A DNA stretch of 64,000 nt from Verrucomicrobiota bacterium. Lineage in GTDB: Bacteria > Verrucomicrobiota > Verrucomicrobiia > Chthoniobacterales > SZAS-18. The stretch lies in the NCBI GenBank assembly GCA_019241085.1, contig JAFAXH010000124.1, positions 1 to 64,000 on the forward strand, given 5' to 3'. A model generated the notes under the pieces. That model ran no database searches and was not told where the DNA came from. It saw only the letters and a list, made by a program, of their open reading frames with translations. Position numbers and translations under genes: made by a program. Shown here piece after piece: positions 34,727 to 43,398 of this stretch (within the stretch, counting starts at the first letter, position 1; every line of letters starts with the position of its first letter).

Positions 34727-34821
34727 TGCGTGCCGCGCACGCTTCACTCGACGCGGAAAGTCCTCGCCAAAACGAACGCGCTGCCGCCAAAATACGCCAC
34801 CGGTTCGCCCGTGTTTTTTCG

Positions 34822-36732
34822 ATGTCCCGCATCCAACTCCTTCCCGACGCCGTGGCCAGCCAGGTCGCGGCCGGCGAAGTCGTCGAGCGGCCGGCGTCCG
34901 CGGTCAAAGAACTGGTGGAAAACAGCCTCGACGCCGGCGCGCGTTCGATTGAAGTCGCCATCCGCGGCGGCGGCGCGACGCTCTTGCGCGTCATCGACGA
35001 CGGGCACGGGATGGATCGCGACGACGCGCTGCTTTGCCTCGAACGCCACGCGACAAGCAAAATTCGCACGGGCGCCGATCTCGCGGCGATTCGCACCCTC
35101 GGTTTTCGCGGCGAAGCGCTGCCCGCCATCGCCAGCGTCTCGCACTTCCGGCTGACCACGCGCGAGGCGTCGGCGCTCGCGGGCACAGAGGTTTTGGTCA
35201 ACGGCGGGAAGATCGCCACCGTGCGCGAAGCCGGCGCGCCGGCGGGCACTGACATCGAAGTGCGCTCGTTGTTTTACAATCTGCCCGCCCGCCGGAAATT
35301 TCTGCGCGCCGCAACGACCGAGGCGGCGCACATTGAGCACGCGCTGCGGCTGCTCGCTATCGGACATCCGGCGGTGCGTTTCGTCCATCGGCGCGACGAG
35401 CGCGTGGTGTTCCAACTTCCGCCCGCCGCGCGTCTGCTCGACCGTCTGCGCGATCTCTGCGGCAACGCCGTGGTCGAGGAATTGCTGCCGGTCGCCGACT
35501 TGGTGACACGCGGCGACGGCGAGAGCAGCGGCGGGCTGCGCAAGATTGACGGATTCATCGGCAAAGCCGGCGTGTCGCGCGCGAACCGGGCGGACCAGAT
35601 TGTGTTCGTCAACGGCCGGCCGGTGGAAAACGTCGCGCTCAGTCAGGCGTTGCGCGAAGGCTACCACACGGCGCTCATGAAAGGCCGGCATCCGCTCACG
35701 TTTTTATTTTTGGAAATCGACCCGGCGGCCGTGGACGTGAACGTGCATCCGGCCAAGCGCGAAGTGCGTTTCCGCGAGCCGCGGCAAATCCGCGAAGCCC
35801 TCGTCAGCGCCGTGCGCCGCACGCTGGAATCGGCCCGCGCCGATTGGTCGCGTTCGTTTCATCAACCGTCGTTGCCGGCGAGCAGCGCCACTGTTGCCCC
35901 GCCGCCTGTCGCGGACCTTGCCTCGACGGCATCGGCGTCCGCCGCGCCGGATGCCGTGTTGCCTTTCCTCGACGCCGAATTGGCCGGGGAAATTGCCACG
36001 CCGCGCGCATCCATCGCGCCGCCTGCGACCGCGACGCCACCGGAAGATTTTGTTTCAAACGATTCCGCGCCCTTCGCCGCCAATCCTCCGCGCCCATCGC
36101 CCGAAGCGCCGCCGCCAACACTCCCGCGCGCGCCAAAAATCCTCGGCGTGCTCGGCCGGCTTTACGTGTTGCTCGAAAACGAAGGCGGCCTCGTCCTCGT
36201 CGATCAACACGCGGCGCACGAGCGCATTCTTTTTGAAGAACTCCGCCGCCGGCTCGAAACGCACGACCCGCCGAGCCAGCGGCTGCTCGCGCCCTTGAGC
36301 GTGCAGCTCGCGCCGCGCGACGCCGACTGGCTGCGGCAACACCTTCCCGCGCTCGCCCGCATGGGCATCGGCCTCGAACCGTTCGGTCCCGGCGGCGAGT
36401 TCAAGCTCGACAGCCTGCCGCCCTTTTTGCTCGACACCGCGGCGGCACGACAACCGCAGGCGCTCCTGCGCGAGATCATCGACGCCCTGCGATCCGCCGG
36501 CGGCCCGGCCGGCGCGACGACGAACCGCCTGCGCCTCGCCGAAGACGTGATCGCCCAGACCGTGTGTCGCCACGCGGTGAAGGCGCACGACACCTTGCGC
36601 GGGCCGGAGCTGGAACGGCTCATCACCGATCTGCTCGCCTGCGAGCTGCCCTACTGCTGCCCGCACGGCCGCCCGACGATGATCCAGCTTTCCTACGCGG
36701 AATTGGAAAAAAAATTCGGCCGGCGCGCGTAG
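34822..36732 (+). CDS. mutL: DNA mismatch repair protein MutL
   Basis: 636 residues. The GHKL ATPase half (about 1-330) has VAAGEVVERPASAVKELVEN, DDGHGMDRDD, RHATSKI, TLGFRGEAL and the IVFVNGRPVEN segment. A Pro/Ala-rich linker runs from about 340 to 440. The C-terminal dimer domain has DQHAAHERILFEE (near 460), the zinc-binding DQHA(X)2E(X)4E endonuclease motif, and CPHGRP near the end, so this MutL should nick DNA as in species lacking MutH. Partners MutS and beta clamp lie elsewhere. tRNA-Lys follows about 105 bases downstream. Confidence 0.96.
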   Translation: MSRIQLLPDAVASQVAAGEVVERPASAVKELVENSLDAGARSIEVAIRGGGATLLRVIDDGHGMDRDDALLCLERHATSKIRTGADLAAIRTLGFRGEALPAIASVSHFRLTTREASALAGTEVLVNGGKIATVREAGAPAGTDIEVRSLFYNLPARRKFLRAATTEAAHIEHALRLLAIGHPAVRFVHRRDERVVFQLPPAARLLDRLRDLCGNAVVEELLPVADLVTRGDGESSGGLRKIDGFIGKAGVSRANRADQIVFVNGRPVENVALSQALREGYHTALMKGRHPLTFLFLEIDPAAVDVNVHPAKREVRFREPRQIREALVSAVRRTLESARADWSRSFHQPSLPASSATVAPPPVADLASTASASAAPDAVLPFLDAELAGEIATPRASIAPPATATPPEDFVSNDSAPFAANPPRPSPEAPPPTLPRAPKILGVLGRLYVLLENEGGLVLVDQHAAHERILFEELRRRLETHDPPSQRLLAPLSVQLAPRDADWLRQHLPALARMGIGLEPFGPGGEFKLDSLPPFLLDTAAARQPQALLREIIDALRSAGGPAGATTNRLRLAEDVIAQTVCRHAVKAHDTLRGPELERLITDLLACELPYCCPHGRPTMIQLSYAELEKKFGRRA

Positions 36733-36764
36733 GATTTTCCCGCGGCGCCGGGCGGAAAAACCGC

Positions 36765-36792
36765 TTGCCGGCCGAGCGGCTTGGATTACAGT
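36765..36792 (+). promoter_or_regulatory. Possible promoter of tRNA-Lys
   Basis: TTGCCG (36765-36770) and TACAGT (36787-36792) with 16 bases between resemble -35 and -10 elements; the start would lie about 40 bases before the mature tRNA end. Confidence 0.4.
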
Positions 36793-36837
36793 CGCCCTTC
36801 CGCTCGAACGCGCGGCGACGACCGCGCCGACGGCACG

Positions 36838-36910
36838 GATGCCTAGCTCAATTGGTTAGAGCAAGTGACTCTTAATCACTAGGTTCTGGGTTCGATTCCC
36901 AGGGCATCCA
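36838..36910 (+). tRNA. tRNA-Lys (anticodon CTT)
   Basis: A full cloverleaf: acceptor GGATGCC pairs with GGCATCC, discriminator A at 36910. D-arm GCTCAATTGGTTAGAGC; anticodon stem AGTGA/TCACT with loop CTCTTAA, anticodon CTT; T-arm CTGGGTTCGATTCCCAG. CCA is not fully encoded. The stretch 36911-37054 after it holds no gene I can support. Confidence 0.97.
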
Positions 36911-37054
36911 CTTCTCCTCGCGCACGCCTGGTATCCGGGCAATCGCGCGGACTGGCTAGCGACGACGGGCTGTCCTGCCACTTTGTAGAACGCGGGGTTT
37001 TCTTCTTCGAACTCGACGGCGCGTTGATCGGCAGCAGCCACGATCAACCAATGT

Positions 37055-37315
37055 TCATGCTGCTACTACGTCCAGTTGTGCTGTGTAGCCGAGACGGCAA
37101 AGCAAGTCTTCGCAATCTTCCCAAGCGAGGCCAAAGGCGCGGACATCGGCCACACCAAGACGCGCGATCACATCGCGAATGGCGGAGAAATCCTGATCGT
37201 CAAATTCCGCTTCCATGAGTGCGGTTTCCGCCCAGTCCACCAACTGCGCCAGCGTGTTCTCGCGGTGAAGATATACGGTGAGTTTAGCGGCGACATCCTG
37301 TCGAGTGATCGTCAT
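37055..37315 (-). CDS. Small soluble protein of unknown function (downstream of SIR2-STAND gene)
   Basis: 86 residues from the ATG at 37315 (MTITRQDVAAKLTVYL); a longer frame to 37387 lies over the remains of another small gene. It is acidic and helical, with LAQLVDWAETALMEAEFDD and a C-terminal RLGVADVRAFGLAWEDCEDL. I have the impression of a widespread small family often paired with another short gene, but cannot name it. It follows a damaged small gene (37330-37451) and the SIR2-STAND gene on the same strand, so it is a possible accessory or toxin-antitoxin-type gene. Confidence 0.6.
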   Translation of the reverse strand: MTITRQDVAAKLTVYLHRENTLAQLVDWAETALMEAEFDDQDFSAIRDVIARLGVADVRAFGLAWEDCEDLLCRLGYTAQLDVVAA

Positions 37316-37329
37316 ATAGTCGCAGCAGT

Positions 37330-37451
37330 TTACACTTTGCGATGCCCGCGATCCAAATGGAATTCTCGTGGATTTCAACAAGCGCACCGCGCTCGTCCTA
37401 GACTTCCTGCCAATAGCGCAGCGAAATTTCGCTCGTCAACGTTCGCTGCAT
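37330..37451 (-). pseudogene. Decayed small gene coupled to the SIR2-STAND stop
   Basis: The ATG at 37451 overlaps the SIR2-STAND stop (TAATG). It reads MQRTLTSEISLRYWQEV, then TAG, then DERGALVEIHEN in the same frame; one base shift later a second frame continues FHLDRGHRKV and stops. Put together this is one short reading frame of about 40 residues broken by a nonsense codon and a frameshift. Its position before the 37055 gene suggests the two were once a pair. Confidence 0.5.
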
Positions 37452-40400
37452 TATTCCCCTTCTTGGTCGTGAGATTGCAGCGGTTTCCAGTTCTGGGTCT
37501 GAAAGTAGGCGCCGACTTCCTTTTTGATATACGGAGAGAGGCGGGAAATGCTTAGCACCGCTTGCCGCTTGGCCACCTTCAAGCGGTCTTCAGGTGCTGT
37601 TTCGAGAGGAACAGCTTTCCAAGCCTCGTCCAGCACTCTTTCAATTCCTGCCTGAACTCGACCGTCCAAGGTGTTTGGAAGTTGGAGCGGCTTCTTGTCA
37701 TCTACCGGCGTCGGTTGACGAGGCACGGTCGATGGAGGACGTTTGACGCGCTGCTTGGAAACTTGAGGTGCACCGAAGAACGCGCGGAGGTTGTTGAAGG
37801 AAACCTGTTCGGGGTTCACCAATGCCTTCAAAAATGGGTCTTGGAGTTGGCGGCGTGCCTGAGCGACTGCGGCGGTAAGCCAAGCGATAGCTTCGCTCAC
37901 ATCGTGCGGGTGTGGAGTGTTGAGTTTGTCGGCTTCGCGGTGGCTGTTGTTAAGGTTTTGGGCATTTCTTTGATCGTTGCCGCCGCGAAATAGACCTAGA
38001 TAGGCGACGGCACGGCGAGCTTTGGCAAATGGACAATCGCGGCTGGACTGGGCTCCCTTCCCGAAAGAAAAGCCGAGACCCGCGCATATCTTCTTCACGT
38101 TTTCGATCGTAACTGGCGCGGGGTTAAGATGGTCGGACAGGGAGAGGCCGCCCACCCAAGCACCGGCGAATGCGTTTTCAATGGCACCCAGCTTGCCTTC
38201 GCAAATGCTCCATTCAAACCAGTAGCCGCGGATATCGGATTCGAAGTCCACCTTATCATGAGCCTTATCCAAGTTGTCCCTGAAGGTCGTTACCGCTTCC
38301 TCGAGCATTTCGGCGTTGCGGTAGGTTCTGCCGAGGTCGGTGAGGGCGCATAATCGATCCGGTTCAACTTCAACATCGGCTTTTGCCGCGGCAATCGCGA
38401 TGGCCTTGCGGCGGTCTTCGGGGATTTGTTGCGGCAATGCTTTCTGCAGCCGAGGGCCGGCGTGAACAATGGGAGAGAACGTTTGGCCAACTCGAATGCC
38501 GGGCTCTTGGCTGGTTTGGACCGTCTGCCGGACGAGTTGTGCCCAGATTTCCGCGAGGTCCATTCCGAACGTCTCCTCTGCTTCGACGAGGATCGCGGCA
38601 GCCACCTGGCTATGGCGCGTGAGAGCGTGACCGGCGCTGTGAACCGCGGCAGCTTCCTCGCCCAAAGGCCGGACGACGTATCGCTGCACCCATTCACGCG
38701 GAACTCCAACCAAGTCAGCCAGCACGCGTTCGTCAATGCCGGGTATGCCTGTGCCGTGACACGCAGCCACATACAGCAGCGCATCGAGGAGGCTGCGGTT
38801 TCCGTGCTCGATGTGCATGTGTTCAAGTCGCTGGAGGAAGGTGCGAACGTGGGCCTGCAACCCATTCTGCCCAAAGCGCACGGCGAGGAGTCCGCCGAAA
38901 AACGAGCCTTCCTCCGGGCGGTGTCGTTTTAGTTGCTCATCCTGCCTGCCAACCGCATCCCTGACGGCGGACTCGAAGACCGCAGCTCGCTCGGCGGCGT
39001 CACCGATGGCAGCCAGTTCGCGAAGGCCATCGGGGCCTGCGCCTTCCCACGCGGTCAACACGGCTTTGGCATCTTCGGGGGTGATGCCACGCAGGAGGGT
39101 ATCGGGATATTTGTCGAGCCATTCAGACCACGGCTTTCGCGGTCCGTTAGCGGCTTTCCAGTCCGCATCCCGCGTCGCCAAAAGAAAATGAACGCCGTTG
39201 CGACCGGCTTGGCTGATGTGTTCGGCAATTGCGGTCAGACTGGAAACAATTCCGTCGGCGTCGTCAGCGACGATCAGCCAGCGGCGAGTTAAGTCGAGAG
39301 CCGCGATCTGCTCCGGCGAGATGCCTTCGTTCGGCGAAGTGCGCCAAAGGATAGACCACTCGCCTGCGCGTGAAACATCTGCCGCCACTTGAAGCAGCAA
39401 GGTGGACTTTCCCTCGCCACCCGCCGCCCGGATGAGGTGCATGGAGCGAGCAACGTTATCGTGCGCGATTTGCGCGAGCCGCGCAGTGAGTTTTTCGGCG
39501 CCCTGTCGTCTCGGGATGCCTTGGGATACCGCGTGCCGCCAAGTCGGCACCGCACCATCGAAATAGCGGATCAACTCGTCTGAATTCAGTGGCGACAGCG
39601 AATCGAGATAAGGCGGATCAATGAGCTGCCAGCCAGCGATAGGTGACGCGGAGACGGATATCACGGCGGCAGGCGCGGATGCTCCCTGTAAGGTTGAGAG
39701 GATCTCGCCAAAGATGCTGTGGCAATCTATGCCGCCAAAAGGACGAAACCTATTCAACCTGATGGCTGGTTCCATCGCGCGGAGCACTTTGCCGTAGCGT
39801 TTTTCAAAATCCTCGTCAGCGATGCTTTCGTAGAAGCACCAGATGACATCGAGCTTGGCCTGCTCGTCGCTGACGATCTCGACAAGCGCCTGAGTAAACA
39901 CGTCGTCCCACCCACCGTAGGCCGCGACAATCAAGGTCCGTTGTTGGGCGACAAGCAAACGCTGGAGCGAAAATTTCAGCTTGGTCCGGGGATTGGTCAG
40001 TTGTGCCTGAGTGTGAAGCGTATCGGAATCTCGCCAGAATCCATGAAGGTGAATCACGCTGCAGGTGCCGGGATCGTCTTCGGCGGCACCACCGAGCGAT
40101 CCATCAGCAGTGAGAACCCGACGGCCGGCGTGTCTGCCGGATTTACGAAGAGCCAGCGAGATGAGCGGATCGAAGTTTGTCGTGAGAATTGGCCCGATGA
40201 ACTTTTCTTCTCCGCGTGCAACTAGATCGGCCAGCCCGGTAGTTCCCGCCGGGATATTCCAATCGTCAGGCTGGCCGTCGGTGCCGTTTGGAACGGCTCC
40301 CGCGCCGACTTTGCGAGCTTGAAGCACGGCCTTCCTGATGACTTCATTCACTGCATCTTGCCCGGGATTCTGACCGAGCCACTTCATCGCCGCTTGGTAA

Positions 40401-40624
40401 GCGTCCGAGCCAACTTTTCCGCCTACTGCCGCGTCGTATTGTGGAAGAGCCAATGGGCGTAGGCTGCGGACTTCCCCGCGGGCAAAATCAAGCATCGTGG
40501 TTACGCCGGGAACACCGACTTCATCTTTTAGGGACAATGGCGACCCGACGAGGAACGCCACAGGCCGCCGCGTCATTAGCGCAGCATTGATAAGGACTGC
40601 TTTCGAGAGAAGTTCAATAGGCAT
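37451..40624 (-). CDS. SIR2-STAND NTPase with C-terminal helical repeats, probable anti-phage protein
   Basis: 1057 residues. SIR2-like NAD-binding domain about 1-310: TTNFDP (148-153) with Asn150, IHLHGF (191-196) with His194, and a conserved AAYGGWDDVF. STAND/NACHT-type ATPase about 380-600: Walker A AGGEGKST (401-408), Walker B WLIVADDAD (449-457) and sensor-like LLATRDADW. The rest (about 640-1057) is helical, partly TPR-like (ALTDLGRTYRNAEMLEEAV), the usual target-sensing part. SIR2-STAND proteins (Avs5-like and related) sense phage proteins, then deplete NAD+. It lies near tRNA-Lys, and its base composition looks less GC-rich than its neighbours', so transfer is likely. The trigger and exact family are not known. 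Confidence 0.85.
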   Translation of the reverse strand: MPIELLSKAVLINAALMTRRPVAFLVGSPLSLKDEVGVPGVTTMLDFARGEVRSLRPLALPQYDAAVGGKVGSDAYQAAMKWLGQNPGQDAVNEVIRKAVLQARKVGAGAVPNGTDGQPDDWNIPAGTTGLADLVARGEEKFIGPILTTNFDPLISLALRKSGRHAGRRVLTADGSLGGAAEDDPGTCSVIHLHGFWRDSDTLHTQAQLTNPRTKLKFSLQRLLVAQQRTLIVAAYGGWDDVFTQALVEIVSDEQAKLDVIWCFYESIADEDFEKRYGKVLRAMEPAIRLNRFRPFGGIDCHSIFGEILSTLQGASAPAAVISVSASPIAGWQLIDPPYLDSLSPLNSDELIRYFDGAVPTWRHAVSQGIPRRQGAEKLTARLAQIAHDNVARSMHLIRAAGGEGKSTLLLQVAADVSRAGEWSILWRTSPNEGISPEQIAALDLTRRWLIVADDADGIVSSLTAIAEHISQAGRNGVHFLLATRDADWKAANGPRKPWSEWLDKYPDTLLRGITPEDAKAVLTAWEGAGPDGLRELAAIGDAAERAAVFESAVRDAVGRQDEQLKRHRPEEGSFFGGLLAVRFGQNGLQAHVRTFLQRLEHMHIEHGNRSLLDALLYVAACHGTGIPGIDERVLADLVGVPREWVQRYVVRPLGEEAAAVHSAGHALTRHSQVAAAILVEAEETFGMDLAEIWAQLVRQTVQTSQEPGIRVGQTFSPIVHAGPRLQKALPQQIPEDRRKAIAIAAAKADVEVEPDRLCALTDLGRTYRNAEMLEEAVTTFRDNLDKAHDKVDFESDIRGYWFEWSICEGKLGAIENAFAGAWVGGLSLSDHLNPAPVTIENVKKICAGLGFSFGKGAQSSRDCPFAKARRAVAYLGLFRGGNDQRNAQNLNNSHREADKLNTPHPHDVSEAIAWLTAAVAQARRQLQDPFLKALVNPEQVSFNNLRAFFGAPQVSKQRVKRPPSTVPRQPTPVDDKKPLQLPNTLDGRVQAGIERVLDEAWKAVPLETAPEDRLKVAKRQAVLSISRLSPYIKKEVGAYFQTQNWKPLQSHDQEGE

Positions 40625-40880
40625 ATCTTCAAGTGCTTTTGGGACTTAGAGCCCCGCGTCCCATCACTCACTCATGTTAAAGGGGGATCTACCATCACAT
40701 AGCCAGTGGCTAAGTCGGGATGCTAGCCTTGGCGAAGGAAACGGCCGATTCCTTGCCAAAAATTGTGCAGATTTGGCGAGCAAGATGTAAAACAAACCAA
40801 AGTTACGATGGCCCCAATCGGCGGGGTTGGTCACGTCGCACCGGGCGCGGTTTCACCTACATAGATGTTGACCCGTTTGC

Positions 40881-41606
40881 CTACGTCGGCGGCGTGGGCA
40901 GAGTTGATGGCGGCGTGGCATCATTGCCACCTTGCCCGCCGCCGGAATCCACGATGATGCGGGCGCGTTTCCACGCTTGAATAAAACGTTGGCCGGCGTC
41001 GGTGCTGTCGAATTGCACGACGAGGTCGTCCATGCTGCTCACTTGGTCGAGCAGGGCGGCCACGTCGGTCTCCACTTCGCGCAGGAGTGCGCCGCGGTTG
41101 ACGATCTGGCCGCGCGGGGTGCTCATCACCTTGCTGAAATTGCCGATGGCGGCGGTGAGGGTCGAGACGCGGGCGGCGGTCACGCCGCGTTTGGCGGCGT
41201 CGGGTTCGCTCACGGTGGTTTGCGCGAGGTCGCGGATGGCGGTCGCCTGGGTGACGAGTTCCTGCATGCGCAGTTTTTGAATCTCGCTCTTTTTGAAGTC
41301 CACCTTGCCGCGACTGTCGAGGTCGCCGGTCTTTTTGAAATGGTTGGCCAGCGCACGGGTGAGGATGAAGGCGGCGTTTTCCAACGCGGTTTCGGCGACG
41401 GCTTTGGCGTCCGCCGCGCCGCCGGTGGCGGCCTCGGCGAGCGCGGCTTTGGCGGTGACGGCGCCGTAGTCGGTCTGGAGCGTGGCGAGGTCGGTGCCGA
41501 AGTCGGCGGGCGGCTGGCCGTCCCAAACGGGTTGGTAATCGTTACTCTGGGCGACGGTGAGGCAGGCACCGATCATGTTGAGTTGGTTTTGCAGACGGGA
41601 GTTCAT
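40881..41606 (-). CDS. Unknown helical protein, probably coiled coil
   Basis: 241 residues from the ATG at 41606 (MNSRLQNQLNMIGACLTVA); an in-frame start at 41642 would add 12 residues. Mostly helical, Ala- and charge-rich, with ETALENAAFILTRALANHF, KSEIQKLRMQELVTQATAI and VSTLTAAIGNFSKVM as amphipathic helices, ending in a Gly/Pro/Thr-rich tail. No signal peptide, membrane helix or catalytic motif is visible. I know no named family. It stands alone; the 256 bases between it and the SIR2-STAND start show nothing I can support. Confidence 0.75.
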   Translation of the reverse strand: MNSRLQNQLNMIGACLTVAQSNDYQPVWDGQPPADFGTDLATLQTDYGAVTAKAALAEAATGGAADAKAVAETALENAAFILTRALANHFKKTGDLDSRGKVDFKKSEIQKLRMQELVTQATAIRDLAQTTVSEPDAAKRGVTAARVSTLTAAIGNFSKVMSTPRGQIVNRGALLREVETDVAALLDQVSSMDDLVVQFDSTDAGQRFIQAWKRARIIVDSGGGQGGNDATPPSTLPTPPT

Positions 41607-41738
41607 GCGGGCTAGGGTAGGGCAGGGCGCGCAGGGTGCCAAGACAAAAAAGTGTGTTTTTACGCGTCAAACGCTAGCGGCGGAAGACGTTGGAGGCGTC
41701 GCGCGGGCGCACGCGTCTTTGCGGCGAGTGCAACTGTC

Positions 41739-41892
41739 GATTTCGCCGCTGCGCGCGGTCATTTCCTGCCTGTCAGCGACGATTTCGCGGCTGTCAGTGG
41801 CGATTTCGCATCTGTCGAGGGCGATTTCTTGGCTGTTGACGGCGATTTCGCGGCTGTCGATGACGATTTCTTGAATGTAAATCCCGATTTCG
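41739..41892. repeat. 21-bp tandem repeat (about 8 units) in a gene-free stretch
   Basis: GATTTCG recurs exactly every 21 bases at 41739, 41781, 41802, 41823, 41844, 41865 and 41886, with a degenerate unit at 41760. The surrounding 41607-42111 has no gene I trust. In the plus frame the repeat would read GDFxxVD heptads, on the minus strand an Arg/Asn-rich repeat; since 21 is a multiple of 3 all frames stay open, so coding cannot be decided. Confidence 0.85.
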
Positions 41893-42111
41893 CGACGGCG
41901 CGCGGCGTCCGCGCGGATGTCGATGCGAGTTGCGCGAAGGTCGGCGGCGATGGCGTGTTTGCGCGCGCCGGGTGATCGACTGTGAATTGTGATTTCCCGT
42001 CCGCGCGTGGCGAGGGGACGGGCGAAGGGTTTTGAAAAAGCTCAGGCCGACAGCGGCGCGGTCGCTGGGCGCTCCGGCATCCACCCTTCCGACAGCGATG
42101 CGGTGTTTCTC

Positions 42112-42873
42112 TCAGCGCTCGCGGCGCAGGGACATGCCGTCGTAGATGAGCTTTTCGTCGTTGACCTTGGCCTTGGCGGGATCGAGCGCGGTGTTGAAGG
42201 GGATGACGGTGTGCTTCTCCGTTTTGCCGTCGGCGAAGTGCAGGGTCAGCGTGTTGCCGGAAAGTGTGTAGGTGCCCTGGGTGTTGGATTCCGAACTGGC
42301 CGAGCCGCCGCCGGTGCTGCGGGGCAGGGTGACGTCGCCGAGAGCGGACATGGTGAACTGGCCGGACTTGGTCAACGTCAGCGTGCGCGCGGCGCTCACG
42401 TTGGCGGTGCCGATGGAGCCGCTGAAAACGGCGTCGAGGTGTTCGTCTTTTTTGTAAGCCGCGGCTTTGGAGATCAAGCCGCCGTCGAGCGCGGAGAGCT
42501 GGCCTTTGTCATACTCCAAGGGCAGGCTTTGCGCGGCGCGTCCGCCGCCCCAGGTGACTTCCAGCTTGTCGCCGTTGACCTTGAAGTGGCCGACGTTCTT
42601 CGGGTCGTTCTTTTCGGCGGCGGCAAAGTCAAAGGGATCGACGCCGCCGCGCGGGTTCCAGGCGATGCGATCACCCGCGAGATAGACCGTGCTGATGTCG
42701 AGATTGCCAAAGGCGTAGGCCGTGCGCAGGTAGAGGCCGTCTTCCAAGCCGCCCCTGCCCGCTGCCCGTCCGCAGCCGGGTGTCAACAACGCGCAGCAAA
42801 GGAGCAGGGCGAGCGATAGAATGGAGCTGAGGCGGACTGGTAGGCAAAGCGCAAGTCGGGGGAAGAACATCAT
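42112..42873 (-). CDS. Lipoprotein of unknown function
   Basis: 253 residues from the ATG at 42873 (a second ATG follows at 42870). Positive start, hydrophobic core and lipobox LTPGC, so a lipid-anchored envelope protein is expected. The mature part is beta-rich: LYLRTAYAFGNLDISTVYL, GDKLEVTWGGGRAAQSL, then TLTKSGQFTMSALGDVTLP and GTYTLSGNTLTLHFADGKTEK, the last resembling lipocalin-like domains that follow repeated strand-turn patterns. No family recognised with certainty. A composite palindromic repeat cluster lies upstream. Confidence 0.8.
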   Translation of the reverse strand: MMFFPRLALCLPVRLSSILSLALLLCCALLTPGCGRAAGRGGLEDGLYLRTAYAFGNLDISTVYLAGDRIAWNPRGGVDPFDFAAAEKNDPKNVGHFKVNGDKLEVTWGGGRAAQSLPLEYDKGQLSALDGGLISKAAAYKKDEHLDAVFSGSIGTANVSAARTLTLTKSGQFTMSALGDVTLPRSTGGGSASSESNTQGTYTLSGNTLTLHFADGKTEKHTVIPFNTALDPAKAKVNDEKLIYDGMSLRRER

Positions 42874-42967
42874 GGCAGTGAGATAGCAGGAAATGACGGT
42901 GGGAGTCGAGTCTGTGTGCGGAGCGGCGGGTGTGGGCTGAGGTTGTTCTTTACTTGGCAGAGGAAAA

Positions 42968-43209
42968 GGGGAGCGCGGGCTTCCAGCCCGCTCTTGCTGG
43001 CATCCTGCCGGCAAGCTGCCAAAATGGTAGGGACGCCTCGCCGAGGCGTCCGAAGAATTTTCTGCTTGCTGTGTAAAGCGGATGATTCCCGCTCAAGCGG
43101 CAGCAAAACGGAAAGTCACGGACGCCTCGGAGAGGCGTCCCTACCTGTGGGAAGAACGGCCGTCCGGCAGGGATGCCGGACGGATGCAGGCTGGAAAGCC
43201 CGCGCTCCC
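42968..43209. repeat. Nested palindromic repeat cluster with BIME/REP-like copy 3
   Basis: Outer arms GGGAGCGCGGGCTTCCAGCC (42968-42987) and GGCTGGAAAGCCCGCGCTCC plus C (43189-43209) are inverted copies, one base apart in length. Inside them lies the third paired palindrome: GGTAGGGACGCCTCGCCGAG (43026 on) and GACGCCTCGGAGAGGCGTCC with CTACC (to 43145). Smaller hairpins (CTTCCAGCCCGC, GTCCGGCAGGGATGCCGGAC) occur between. The gene-free stretch 42874-43398 is largely this structure. Confidence 0.75.
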
Positions 43210-43398
43210 TTTCAACCCGTGCGGATTTGCTTTCCGTGCTCTTTGCAAGTAGGCAAAATAAACAAACGCCTTTCGATGAAGAATCGCGACCGCAGCAGCA
43301 CTCGCCCACTTTCTTTTCGTAAACACCGCTCTGGTGACGATTGGAACCGCATGAGCGGTTCGCCTTGCCTGGCGCGCTGACTTTTCCCGTTTCGTAGC

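Noticed and set aside
36856-37047. Short minus-strand frame after the 37055 gene
   Set aside because: It runs into tRNA-Lys and has no recognised pattern.
36903-40900. Attachment-site repeat of tRNA-Lys bounding the SIR2-STAND segment
   Set aside because: No second copy of the tRNA 3' end was found on the far side within the window, so island edges remain unproved.
41739-41892. CRISPR array
   Set aside because: Units touch each other with no unique spacers between them, and there are no cas genes.
41652-41975. 107-codon frame over the 21-bp repeat
   Set aside because: A repeat whose length is a multiple of 3 stays open in several frames; no start signal, so not called as a gene.
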